NCBI GenBank assembly: GCA_905221605.1
Contig: CAJNDS010002066.1
Span: 126,001 to 160,000, forward strand
Direction of reading: 5' to 3'
Length of the DNA stretch: 34,000 bases
Origin: Symbiodinium natans
Taxonomy: Eukaryota; Sar; Dinophyceae; Suessiales; Symbiodiniaceae
Shown: in pieces, positions 16,543 to 24,959 of the stretch
Layout: every line of letters begins with the position of its first letter
Position numbering within the stretch: position 1 is the stretch's first letter
The notes under the pieces: generated by a model
Database searches by the model: none
Told to the model about the DNA's origin: nothing
What the model saw: only the letters and a program-made list of their open reading frames with translations
Translations under genes and position numbers: made by a program

Positions 16543-16564
16543 CTTTGAGCCAAAACGGATCCAA
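16543..16564 (-). other. Spliced-leader-like motif (possible relic)
   Basis: The minus strand reads TCCGTTTTGGCTCAAAG. The conserved 3' part of the dinoflagellate spliced leader is CCATTTTGGCTCAAG, so it matches except for one A/G change and one extra A. Relic leader sequences mark genes copied back from mature mRNA. A minus-strand ATG frame from 16619 runs across it to 16421, so a chance match inside other sequence is possible. Confidence 0.35.
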
Positions 16565-16686
16565 GAAACAAATAGTTAAGGATGAGAAATAACGATTCTC
16601 CGGGTGGGGGAGGGAGGCCATAGCTTGAACGGTGGATGTATGGGTGTATGGGTGTATGGGCTTAGGCTTAGGGTTTAGGGTTTAGG

Positions 16687-16699
16687 CCCCCCCCCCCCC
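16687..16699. repeat. Poly-C tract, 13 bp, with nearby CTTC-rich microsatellite
   Basis: Poly-C is followed at 16718-16795 by imperfect CCTT repeats. Confidence 0.85.
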
Positions 16700-16877
16700 A
16701 TTTACAAATACAATGCTCGTTCCTTCCTTTCCGTTCTTCCCCCCGTCCTTCCTTCCTTCCTTTCTTCCCTCCTTCCATCCTTCCTACCTTAGGAAATAAC
16801 TTGTTTTGATGCTGGGAAGAGTACTTCTTCCAGATTCGTTTTGATACAGAGACAGACCTTTTCTTGATCATAAATCC

Positions 16878-16945
16878 CCTAAACCCTAAACCCTAAACCC
16901 TGAACCCTAAACCCTGAACCCTGAACCCTAAACCCTAAACCCTAA
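16878..16945 (-). repeat. CCCTAAA/CCCTGAA array
   Basis: About ten units. Confidence 0.95.
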
Positions 16946-17363
16946 AGACCCGAAGCTGCTAAACCCCACCCCTGAAGCCAGAAGTAGGGATTTGGGGGGG
17001 GGGGGGGTGCCGACAAAGAGAGGCTGAGGGCGTCCCCTGCAATGGCTTGTTCTCGGGCCTAAAACGTTAGGGTTTAGGGCTTTTAGATTCTGGAAAACCC
17101 TAAACTCTGAACCCTAGGGTTTAGGGTTTAGGGTTAAGGGTTTCGGGTTTAGGAGTTAGGGTGTACGGCTTGGCTCTTTGGGGCCAAAAAACCGGGAACC
17201 CAGTAGGCACGTCCACGGCTTTCACATATGGCGGCAGCTAAACCAGAGACCCGTGGAGCCGTAAAGCATTAAAGCCATAAAACCCCCAAAGACTCCGCCC
17301 TTAAACCCTTAACCCTTAACCCTAAACCCTAAAACCTAAACCCTAAACCTTAAACCCTAAACC

Positions 17364-17423
17364 CAATCCGGCCTCCAGGTACTTCGTCTTCTGAGACCAG
17401 CCGTCGACAACAGCCTCAAGGGC
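17364..17423 (-). CDS. Exon-like fragment, product unknown
   Basis: CTTCATCAG|G on minus opens at 17423 and reads ALEAVVDGWSQKTKYLEAG then L. The frame is also open through LQLHQ, so the acceptor could be CCCTTCAG slightly upstream. Flanks are CCCTAAA left and TTTAGGG right. One of the most protein-like islands. No family recognised. Confidence 0.6.
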
Positions 17424-17603
17424 CTGATGAAGCTGAAGGGAGGGGCGTAGGGTTTAGGGTTTTAGGCTTTCGGGTTAAGGGTTGAGGGTCTTAGGGTCTC
17501 AGGGCTTTAGGGTTTCGGGTTTTGGTAGGTGAAGACGCGCTTCCCATGCCAATCATCGCAGTTCGGAGTGGCATCCGGGTAAGAATTTTCTGGAGGGTTC
17601 AGA

Positions 17604-17713
17604 TGGGGGTGTATGCTACTAGGGGGTACCTTATTTGGGGTCCTCATCATAAGGGGATCCTACTATTTGGGGATCTACATTCAGGGTCCAGGGTCCCCCC
17701 ATGTTCGTAAACC
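17604..17713. mobile_element. MITE-like family F, copy 1
   Basis: GGGGGTGTATGCTACTAGG, then GGGTACCTTATTTGGGGTCC, TAAGGGGATCCTACTATT and a right end TTCGTAAACCC. Aligns along its length with 27329-27426. Ends are short imperfect inverted repeats around GGGTTTACGA. Confidence 0.7.
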
Positions 17714-17838
17714 CGCAAATAGCAGAGCTCTAGTGGTCTTCGGGTTTGGCGGTTCAGGAGTTGAGGGGTTTGAGGGCTCCTCTTTTGCTGGTTCAGACTT
17801 TAAGCTCTAGGTTAAGCCCGAGCCAGGAGTGGTTGGGC

Positions 17839-18090
17839 TTTAGGCTTTAGGCTTTAGGCTTTAGGCTTTAGGCTTTAGGCTTTAGGCTTTAGGCTTTAGG
17901 CTTTAGGCTTTAGGCTTTAGGCTTTAGGCTTTAGGCTTTAGGCTTTAGGCTTTAGGCTTTAGGCTTTAGTCTTTAGGCTTTAGGCTTTAGGCTTTAGGCT
18001 TTAGGCTTTAGGCTTTAGGCTTTAGGCTTTAGGCTTTAGGCTTTAGGCTTTAGGCTTTAGGCTTTAGGCTTTAGGCTTTAGGCTTTAGGC
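17839..18090 (+). repeat. TTTAGGC array, 36 units
   Basis: 252 bp, exactly 36 seven-base units of TTTAGGC with one TTTAGTC variant near 17966. The array ends by switching to TTTAGGG. TTTAGGC is not a known telomere repeat of this heptamer class, so this is a satellite expansion of a single mutated unit. Confidence 0.97.
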
Positions 18091-18239
18091 TTTAGGGTTT
18101 CCCCAGAAGGGGCACCTCCCCCCCCGAATACGCTGCTGTTACTCCAGGCCTATCAAGTCTGGGAGCTTAACCGCCCATTTTGGATGGACAGTTGGGCACG
18201 CTAACAACAAAGTTTGTGAAACCTACAGAAAACTCCTAC

Positions 18240-18322
18240 AAGTTGGAACATCCTTATCCCCATACCCCAAGAGGCATCGTAAACTCCCAGCTCTCATCAT
18301 CCTTAAACCATGTTCCAACTTT
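18240..18322. mobile_element. MITE-like family K, complete copy
   Basis: AGTTGGAACATCCTTA at the left and TAAACCATGTTCCAACT at the right are inverted repeats. The interior on minus carries GATGATGAGAGCTGGG, shared with 1776-1840. Confidence 0.7.
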
Positions 18323-18401
18323 CTGGAGCTTCCCCAAACCCTAAACCCTAAACCCTAGACCCGAAACCCGAAACCCTAAGCCCTAGACCCTAAACCCTAA
18401 A

Positions 18402-18462
18402 CATCAGCTCGGTGGCCCAATCCGGGAGGCCCGCGAAGATCACGAGGTTGGCGTTGCCTTCG
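18402..18462 (-). CDS. Exon-like fragment, product unknown
   Basis: CAACGCAG on minus opens at 18462 and reads EGNANLVIFAGLPDWATEL then M. The hydrophobic LVIFAGLP stretch resembles a buried beta strand and turn. Flanks are CCCTAAA left and TTTAGGG right. The acceptor lies inside a perfect 11-bp stem hairpin (18456-18480). No family recognised. Confidence 0.6.
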
Positions 18463-18480
18463 CTGCGTTGCAGCGAAGGC
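18456..18480. repeat. Perfect hairpin spanning the exon start
   Basis: GCCTTCGCTGC, three-base loop GTT, GCAGCGAAGGC: an 11-bp perfect stem covering the putative acceptor of the 18402-18462 exon. Confidence 0.9.
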
Positions 18481-18494
18481 CCTACACCCTGGTG

Positions 18495-18590
18495 TTTAGG
18501 GTTTGTAGGGTTTAGGGTTTAGGGTTTAGGGTTTAGGGTTTAGGGTTTAGGGTTCAGGGTTTTGGGTTTAGGATTTAGGGTTTAGGGTTT
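18495..18590 (+). repeat. TTTAGGG array
   Basis: About 12 units with a few variants. Confidence 0.95.
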
Positions 18591-18799
18591 AAGGCTTCAG
18601 GGGTTTAGGGCTTTCCCGGTGACTCTACTAACCTACGGCTTCTTCGGCTGTACCCGTTTTGGTTTAAGTTCCAGGTATGCAGGCTCAAGCCGACAGACCT
18701 TAGGTGGCTTCGGGGTAGGAGTAGAACTTTAGGGTTTCTTTTACTTGCTTCGGTTGTGAGTTCAAGGCTTTGTAGGCTGATCACACACACACAGGTTAT

Positions 18800-19005
18800 G
18801 GGGTTTAGGGTTGAGGGTTTAGGGTTAGGGCTTAGGGCTTAGGGCTTAGGGCTTAGGGCTTAGGGCTTAGGGCTTAGGGCTTAGGGCTTAGGGCTTAGGG
18901 CTTAGGGCTTAGGGCTTAGGGTTTAGGGTTTAGGGTTTAGGGGGTTGGGGGTTTAGGGTTTAGGGTTTAGGGTTTCGGGTTTCGGGTTTAGGGTTTAGGG
19001 TCGGG
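18800..19005 (+). repeat. TTTAGGG array with a TTAGGGC block
   Basis: About 13 consecutive TTAGGGC units at 18829-18918, flanked by TTTAGGG and TTTCGGG units. Confidence 0.95.
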
Positions 19006-19127
19006 CCTTAGTAGGTACAAAGTAGGAGGTTTTACGGGGAACCTGCTATGGGCTATCCTTGATAGCCCTACTCGAGAACTACTCAGCCATTGAAGCTTTA
19101 CTGAGGACTTAAGGCTTGAGGGCTTCT

Positions 19128-19200
19128 CACCCTAAACCCTAAACCCTAAACCCTAAACCCTAAACCCTAAACCCTAAACCCTAAACCCTAAACCCTAAAC
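19128..19200 (-). repeat. CCCTAAA array (about 10 units)
   Basis: Homogeneous array, then degenerate units to about 19390. Confidence 0.95.
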
Positions 19201-19378
19201 CCGAACACCCAGAACCCTAAACCCCTACTCAACCGCCAGCCCTAACCCTCAACCTCCTACCCTATCCTTGGGTTTAAGGTTTAGGAGGGGGTTGGGGGTG
19301 GTAGTGTTAGGGTTTAGGGTAATTCACCCTAAAACCTAAATCCCGAACCCCAAACCCAAAACCCTAAACCCCAAACCC

Positions 19379-19475
19379 TAAACCAAGGGGATTCCGAAAG
19401 GGCTTCGGACGAGTGAGCCAAAGCGGCTGACGTTCAGCTCAGGCGACGTGTCCGTCCTCACACGGCGCTGATGCC
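19379..19475 (-). CDS. Exon-like fragment, product unknown
   Basis: Minus frame reads RTDTSPELNVSRFGSLVRS then PFGIPL. The DNA for NVSRFGSLV includes CAGCCGCTTTGGCTCA, which is spliced-leader-like with two changes; inside a frame this is more likely chance. Confidence 0.4.
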
Positions 19476-19505
19476 CGAAACTCCCGAAACCTAAACAAAA
19501 ATATG

Positions 19506-19609
19506 TGGTCAGTTCTCAACATTATGGTCCCGGTCTATGGTACCCTGAGTATTAGGGGCCGCCTTGTAATGGCAATCCCAAAAGGGGCCATACCTTTGGA
19601 GAAGTGACC
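19506..19609. mobile_element. MITE-like family B, copy 1
   Basis: Shares TATGTGGTCAGTT, GGTACCCT, GGCCGCCTTGTAAT and CCCAAAAGGGGCCAT with 31568-31675. Ends are imperfect inverted repeats (GGTCAGTTCTC / GAGAAGTGACC). Confidence 0.7.
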
Positions 19610-19794
19610 CTGTGTTACCTGGAGTAGGGCTTAAGGTTTAGGAGTTTGGGGTTTAGGGGGTGTTTAGGGCAGTTTAGGGTAGTACCTTACACCCTAAGTA
19701 GACTCAAAGCCCTACACCCTGAACCAGCAAAAAAACAAACCCACGGGCTCAAGGAAGAGTGCCCCGCCAGCCCCCCCACACGGAAGCGTTGGGG

Positions 19795-19930
19795 GTTTGG
19801 GGTTCAGGGGATTTGGGATTTGGGATTTGGGGTTTGGGGTTTGGGGTTTGGGGTTTGGGGTTTGGGGTTTGGGGTTTGGGGTTTGGGGTTCAGGGGATTG
19901 GGATTTGGGATTTGGGGTTTAGGATTTGGG
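19795..19930 (+). repeat. TTTGGGG/TTTGGGA array
   Basis: TTTGGGA units at each edge and about nine TTTGGGG units at 19824-19888. Confidence 0.95.
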
Positions 19931-19953
19931 GGCTGAAAGTTAGCATTTCTGGG

Positions 19954-20036
19954 CAGCACCCGAATCGTACAAGAAGATCGCGATGCGGAGGGGCCTGTTC
20001 CTAGCCCTGCTCGCAACACGCACCCTGAAGGGTCAG
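19954..20036 (+). CDS. Weak exon-like fragment, product unknown
   Basis: TTTCTGGGCAG on plus. Two frames are open: APESYKKIAMRRGLFLALL and GSTRIVQEDRDAEGPVPSPA. The frame is undecided. Confidence 0.35.
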
Positions 20037-20242
20037 GGTGTAGGGTTAAGGGATTGGGGTTGGCAGGAGTTATGTTTGAGGAGATAAGGTTGAACATGAA
20101 GAGGAGTTGAGGTTGAACATGAAGCTTCCATGCCATGGTGGTGAAGCCTAAGGTTCCTAAGGAGCAACCCAGCGAAACCTCGCCGAGGCAAACCCTCGCA
20201 GCCTATAAACTCAAAGCCTGACTTCCTGAAGCCTACAGCCTA

Positions 20243-20334
20243 GGCTGCCCAGGAACCTAGGCTTAAAAAAGGTGCCCGGGTTTATAAGGGAACCTAAACC
20301 CCCCAAAAAGGGAATAAGGGTACTGCTGGGTATC
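20243..20334. mobile_element. MITE-like family A, copy 4
   Basis: GGCTGCCCAGGAACC at the left, GGTGCCCGGGTTTATAAGGG and CCAAAAAGGGAATAAGGGTA inside, TGGGTATCC at the right. More diverged than the other copies. It directly adjoins the island at 20335. Confidence 0.65.
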
Positions 20335-20406
20335 CTGACAGCCTACATCCCTGCTGGCGGGCGTCTTCACGGAGAGTGTCTTGGCCGGTTGGTGGGGGAA
20401 GGCGTC
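20335..20406 (-). CDS. Exon-like fragment, product unknown
   Basis: GGATTGCAG|G on minus opens at 20406: DAFPHQPAKTLSVKTPAS then RDVGCQ, running to the edge of the family A element. Plus is also open (AYIPAGGRLHGECLGRLVGE). Minus is preferred for the acceptor. Confidence 0.4.
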
Positions 20407-20651
20407 CTGCAATCCGCCCGCAAACACCACAAAGTATACATCTAGAATCTAAACCCTAACAAGCCTAAACGCCAAAACCTACCAAACTCTAAAGCCTACC
20501 AAGCCCAAACCTCAAACCCCAAACCCCAAAGCCCAAAGCCCAAACCCCAAACCCCAAAGCCCAAAGCCCAAACCCCAAACCCCAAACCCTAACCCGAAAC
20601 CCAAAACCCAAAACCCTAAACCCTAAACCCTACCAACCCTAAACCAAGACC

Positions 20652-20735
20652 CGTGACGGTTCTAGAATGCGAGGCCTGTACGGAATGGGCGGTCTGCTGA
20701 CAAGACACCCGCTGGGCGAAGGACAACATCAGGGG
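20652..20735 (-). CDS. Exon-like fragment, product unknown
   Basis: Minus frame reads LMLSFAQRVSCQQTAHSVQA then SHSRTVTG. Flanks are CCCTAAA left and TTTAGAG/TTTAGGG right. Acceptor unclear. Confidence 0.4.
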
Positions 20736-20896
20736 CTAGGGTTTTTGGGGTTTAGAGTTTAGGGTGAAAGTAGTGCCTTAAACAAGGTTCTGGTATCCCC
20801 AACAGAACACCTCCCAAAAAACAGAAGCACTCCAAACTTTGCAACAGGAAAAGTACATACACTCGCCAATCGCAGTGCAAGAAGCCCCGTTTCGCG

Positions 20897-20937
<41 letters not shown>
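20897..20937. repeat. Poly-C tract, 41 bp
   Basis: Longest C run in the window; in the forward frame it would read as a proline run but is not judged coding. Confidence 0.95.
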
Positions 20938-21107
20938 TACTTCAACAACAACCGGTTTAGGGCCAGGGGCCTCATGGGGTTAGGATTCTGGGCTTTTGGG
21001 CTCTCTGGTGAGGGTTTGGTTTAGGGAGGCTGAACCCTAAACCCTAAACCCTAAACCCTAGGGCTTAGGGTTTGGGGCTTGGAGGGGTTCAAAAAAAAGG
21101 CCGGGCG

Positions 21108-21164
21108 GTCCCAAGGGGAACATCTCCAGAGGCTGCACCAGCCGTCATCTTCTTCAAAGACCAC
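21108..21164 (-). CDS. Exon-like fragment, product unknown
   Basis: CTTTCCCAG|G on minus opens at 21164: VVFEEDDGWCSLWRCSPWD. The opposite strand is also open (EAAPAVIFFKDHLGKRF). Flanks are TTTGGGG/TTTAGGG left and CCCTAAA right, the minority polarity. Confidence 0.45.
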
Positions 21165-21849
21165 CTGGGAAAGCGCTTTGGCCCTAAACCCAAAACCCAA
21201 AACCCAAAGCCCTAAACCCAAAGCCCTAAGCCCTAAGCACTAAACTCTAAACCTTAAACCTTAAACCCTAAACCTTATGCCCTAAGCCCTGAGCACTAAG
21301 CTCTAAGCCCGAGCCCTTGGCCCTGAGGCCCAAGTTCTAATTAAACCCTAAACCCTGAGCCCTGAGCCCTAAGCCCCAAGCCCAAAGCCAGGGCGAAGGG
21401 CGGAACACCAAGCCCTACAACCCCCATACCCCATATGGGGTTTAGGGTTCAGGGGCAAAGGTTTGGGACCTACGGTTTAGGGTGTAGAGTCTAGGGTTTA
21501 AACGGTTTAACGCTTAGGGTTTTAGGGGTCAGTCAGACTGGACCCGCAAACCCCCCCCCCCCCTCCCCCGCACCCAAACAAAAAATACTACTCTAAACCC
21601 CTCATCCAAGCCGGGTGCAGCGATTCAAGGCTTGGTGGGGCCTCATAGGAGGTTTAGGGTCTAAGGTCAATACCCTCAACCCCTTCTGACTCACTAGGGT
21701 TTTGGGGTTTAGGGTCTGGGTTCATGGGGGGTAGGTACCTAGGGAACCTTGCGGAAGCCTAGGGAGCTTTAGGGACCCCTATTTTCGCCAGCCCCCAAAT
21801 AGTATGTGGTCCAAGTAAGTATATCTCTTGGCAGTGACTTCAACTAGTT

Positions 21850-21935
21850 CATGGTTGGGATAATATCAAAGTTTAGCTGTTTTTCCTTATTAAGTACCCT
21901 TAAAGATGTAAACTGTTACCCAACTATGACAAAGT
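21850..21935. mobile_element. Inverted-repeat element, single copy
   Basis: TCATGGTTGGGATAATATC and AACTGTTACCCAACTATGA are imperfect inverted repeats in AT-rich DNA. Confidence 0.5.
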
Positions 21936-22054
21936 CAACCCAACACAGGGAACTGCACTCCTCTGCTTCGGGCCTTCACTTTCTCCCACGCCTTTGCTGC
22001 AACTTGGGGCCTGCTCCGCTTTTGCCCTGGATCCGCTTGATCCAGCACCCCCAA

Positions 22055-22195
22055 AGCCTAAACCCCAAACCCCAAACCCCAAACCCCAAACCCCAAACCC
22101 CAAACCCCAAACCCTAAACCCTAAACCCTAAACCCTAAACCCTAAACCCTAAACCCTAAACCCTAAACCCTAACCCTCAACCCTAAACCCTAACC
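22055..22195 (-). repeat. CCCCAAA block followed by CCCTAAA block
   Basis: About seven CCCCAAA units, then about 12 CCCTAAA units, with a sharp switch near 22112. Confidence 0.95.
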
Positions 22196-22200
22196 CCGAC

Positions 22201-22274
22201 ATCCTCCTCCACTTTCCTTTGATCCATCGTGCCCAAAGCCTTCTGGTCTGCCTCTGAGACCGGCATTTGGCCAT
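22201..22274 (-). CDS. Exon-like fragment, product unknown
   Basis: After ATCTAG on minus a frame reads GQMPVSEADQKALGTMDQ then RKVEED, ending at GAT|GTCGGGG, a possible GT donor. Highly charged, with an internal ATG at 22266. Flanks are CCCTAAA left and TTTGGGG right. No family recognised. Confidence 0.55.
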
Positions 22275-22336
22275 CTAGATGGTCGTTGCCAGGGCTTAGG
22301 GAAAAGGGATTGGGGTTCCGGGGCTTAAATTGGTGG

Positions 22337-22480
22337 AAGGGTTTGGGGTTTGGGGTTTGGGGTTTGGGGTTTGGGGTTTGGGGCTTGGGGCTTGGGGCTT
22401 GGGGTTTGGGGTTTGGGGTTTGGGGTTTGGGGTTTGGGGTTTGGGGTTTGGGGCTTGGGGTTTGGGGTTTGGGCTTTAGG
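22337..22480 (+). repeat. TTTGGGG array with TTGGGGC block
   Basis: About 19 units; four TTGGGGC-type units in the middle. Confidence 0.95.
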
Positions 22481-22549
22481 GTTAGGATCTAGGGAAGGGC
22501 GTTATGGGCGTTAGGTCGTTTAAGGGTTTGGAGAATGAGGTTCCAGAGC

Positions 22550-22980
22550 TTCTACACCCTAGACCCTGAATCCGCCGCCCCCAAAACACCGAAGCCCCTA
22601 AACCTTAAAATCCTCAAACCCTAAAACAACAACCCTGAAGCCCTAAAGCCCTAAAACCTTAAGACCCTAAAGCCCTGAAACCCTGCAACACTAGAACCCT
22701 AAGACCCCTAACCCCAAAACCCCAAAACCCCAAAACGCCTAACCCCCAAAACCTAAAACCCTAACAAACCCCTAAAACCCAAAACCCCCCCAAACCCTAA
22801 ACCCTAAACCCTAAACCCCAAAGCCCAAAACCCTGAACCCTCACCCTGAACCCTCAAACCCTAAAGCCCAACTCCTAAACCCTCAAAAGGAAAAACCAAA
22901 ACCATAAATCCTAAACTCCTAAACAGCCCCTAAACCCTAAACCCTAATCCCTGAACCCGAAACCCTAAACCCTAAACCTG
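22550..22980 (-). repeat. Degenerate CCCTAAA tract
   Basis: Mixed CCCTAAA, CCCTAAAG, CCCCAAAA and CCCTGAA units. No gene seen. Confidence 0.8.
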
Positions 22981-22984
22981 AACC

Positions 22985-23076
22985 CTCCATCCGAAGCGCG
23001 GTGTTGCACTCGTTGTCGTCCTCCGCGCGATCGCAGCCCGCCTGGCACTCCTCCGGGGAGCCAGCTCCCAGGAATC
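22985..23076 (-). CDS. Exon-like fragment, Cys/acid-rich, product unknown
   Basis: CTCCCAG-like context ending CCCAG|G on minus opens at 23076: FLGAGSPEECQAGCDRAED then DNECNTALRME. The pattern EECQxxCDRxxxxxECN recalls small disulfide-rich extracellular modules such as PAN/apple-like repeats, but this is a loose likeness. Flanks are CCCTAAA left and TTTGGGG right. Confidence 0.6.
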
Positions 23077-23079
23077 CTG

Positions 23080-23290
23080 GGTTTCGGGTTTGGGGTTTGG
23101 GGTTTGGGGTTTGGGGTTTAGGGTGGTTTAGGGCTTAGGGTTTGGGGTTTAGGGTTTGGGGTTTAAGGTTTGGGGTTTAAGGTGTGGGGTTTTGGGTTTG
23201 GGGTTTTGGGTTCGGGGTTTAGGGTTTCGGGTTTAGGGTTTGGGGGGTTTAGGCGTTAGGGTTCTGGGTTTCTGGGCGCAGAGGCACCTC
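23080..23290 (+). repeat. Degenerate TTTGGGG/TTTAGGG tract
   Basis: Mixed units after the exon-like island. Confidence 0.9.
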
Positions 23291-23960
23291 CTGCCGAAGG
23301 GGCATAGGGTATGTGCTTTGCAGGTTCAGGGGTTAGGGTTAGAAGTTTGAAGTAACCCTAACCCTAAACCCTAAGTAGGGTTTTAGAAGAAGGGCAGGCG
23401 GATGGACTGAAGGCGTTCGGGCGCTTTGGGGTTTTAGGTATTGGGTTGTGGGGTTTGGGGTTTAGGGCTGAATCTGAAGCGGCCTTTGGGCAGCCCATCT
23501 ATGCACTTTAGGGTTTAGGGTTTGCGGTTTAGGGTTTAAACCCAACGTATTGTCCGACCAAATGTGCAGCCCAGCAGCAACACGCTGCAAAACCCTAAGC
23601 CCTAAACTTTAGACTCGCATCCGCTGACTCAAAAATGTGGTTCAGGGTTTAGGGGTGAGGGTTTAGGACTTCAGCTAGAATCCTGAAAACAAACACAAGC
23701 TATGTTGGTTCTGGGCTGTCCGGGTTAGGCTTGGGAGAACCATAGCCTTGGACGTTGCCTACTTAGGGTTTTAGGAGCTATAGGGAGCTTTGGGGGAGTT
23801 TAAGGGGCTTTACTTACCATCTACTAAGATGCAGGTAAACAGGGTTGCCCTGAACCCCAAAACCTGAACCCTCAACCCTACACCCTGAACCCTAAACCCT
23901 ACACCCGGAACCCTAAACCCTGAACCCTAAACCCTGAACCCGAAACCCTAAACCCGAAAC

Positions 23961-24062
23961 TGCTCTATCCAAGCGGCCAATGGAGACACAGCTTTGGCTG
24001 TTGACGGTCCGGTGCCCATAGCTCACCCATCTGGCTCGCTCGCCTCACAAGGCTTCGCAGCG
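23961..24062 (+). CDS. Exon-like fragment, product unknown
   Basis: Plus frame reads CSIQAANGDTALAVDGPVPI then AHPSGSLASQGFAA, ending at GCG|GTTCAG, a possible GT donor. Minus frames are broken by stops, so plus is clear. Flanks are CCCTAAA/CCCGAAA left and TTTAGGG right. Confidence 0.5.
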
Positions 24063-24476
24063 GTTCAGGGTTTAGGGTTTAGCGTTTAGGGGTAGGGTTT
24101 AGGCTTTAGGGTTTAACTTTGGGCTTTGGGCATTGGGCTTTGGGCTTTGGGCTCAGGGTTCAGGGTTTAGGGTGAGGGGTTTCTGGTTTAGGGTTTAGGG
24201 TATAGTGTTTAGGGTTTAGGGTCTAGGGTTTAGGCTTTAGGGTTTGGGGAGTCTTAGGGTTAGAGGCTTTAGGGTTACAGCCTTAAACAGTCCAGATCAA
24301 GCCCCTTAAGGATTTGGGGTTTTCGGGCTTGAGGGTTTAGGGCTTGTAGCGCTCCCAGTGTTGTCCGCTGCATGGCTTTGGGAGAAGGTTTAGGGTATTT
24401 GGGCGAGGAGGAACCTGCAAAGCGCAACAAAACAACCTTAAGGCCCCAACTTCGGGATTGGCTTTGAGTAGGATTA

Positions 24477-24550
24477 AAGTTTAGGGTTTAGGGTTTAGGG
24501 CTTAGGGTTTAGGGCTTAGGGCTTAGGGTTTAGGGTTAGGGTTTAGGGTT
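24477..24550 (+). repeat. TTTAGGG/TTAGGGC array
   Basis: About ten units ending at the unique island at 24551. Confidence 0.95.
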
Positions 24551-24826
24551 GCTATCTCCAAGTGGTGCCAGAGGCTACCGAAGAGGATGTGATGTGGTCG
24601 ATCATGATCGGCTTGTAAAAGATGCCGCATGTTGGCCAGCCAAGGGCAAAATACCCTTTGGTCGGGAAACACCTTCATCCAAATCATCTTCGGTGTTATC
24701 GCCACAGTCGCTGTCGCCAAAGTCAAGATCCAGGCTTTTGCCTCAGCTGCGTAACGCACAGGGCTGCATCTTCCTGCCTCAAAGGGCCACTTCCGGAGGC
24801 GCTGCTGCTGCTTCCTCTTCTCTTAA
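24551..24826. other. Unique 275-bp island open on both strands
   Basis: Plus: a frame open from 24549 to 24848 includes GYRRGCDVVDHDRLVKDAAC and later a Ser-rich stretch. Minus: a frame open from 24759 includes PWLANMRHLLQADHDRPHH then ILFGSLWHHLEIA. The minus piece looks more like folded protein, the plus piece is longer. I cannot choose and recognise no family. The island ends at a family A element. Confidence 0.4.
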
Positions 24827-24827
24827 A

Positions 24828-24940
24828 CTAGACTCAAGAGTTCCCTAGGAATGAAAAAGGGTGCCCTTTTTGGTTTACAGGGGCTTCAAAGGGAACCAAA
24901 ACCCCAAAAAAAGGGAATAAGGGCCTACTCCGGGTCCTAG
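24828..24940. mobile_element. MITE-like family A, copy 5 (CTAG-ended subtype)
   Basis: CTAGACTCAAGAGTTCCC at the left, GGGTGCCCTTTTTGG and AAAAAAAGGGAATAAGGGCC inside, TACTCCGGGTCCTAG at the right. Aligns end to end with 6385-6498. Confidence 0.8.
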
Positions 24941-24959
24941 TAAAACCCTAGACCCTGAA

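Noticed and set aside
17522-17810. Two overlapping plus frames near 17522-17810
   Set aside because: They lie across the family F inverted-repeat element, whose second copy does not preserve the frame.
19646-20136. Gly/Phe/Trp-rich and Pro/Asn-rich open frames across the TTTGGGG array
   Set aside because: They are translations of the seven-base repeat itself (GFGVWGL or NPKPQTP periods), not protein genes. The same applies to frames near 22229-22492 and 22000-22117.
23395-23440. Short plus exon after GGGCAG|G (ADGLKAFGRFG)
   Set aside because: Too short, and it runs straight into TTTTAGG-type repeats; could be chance.
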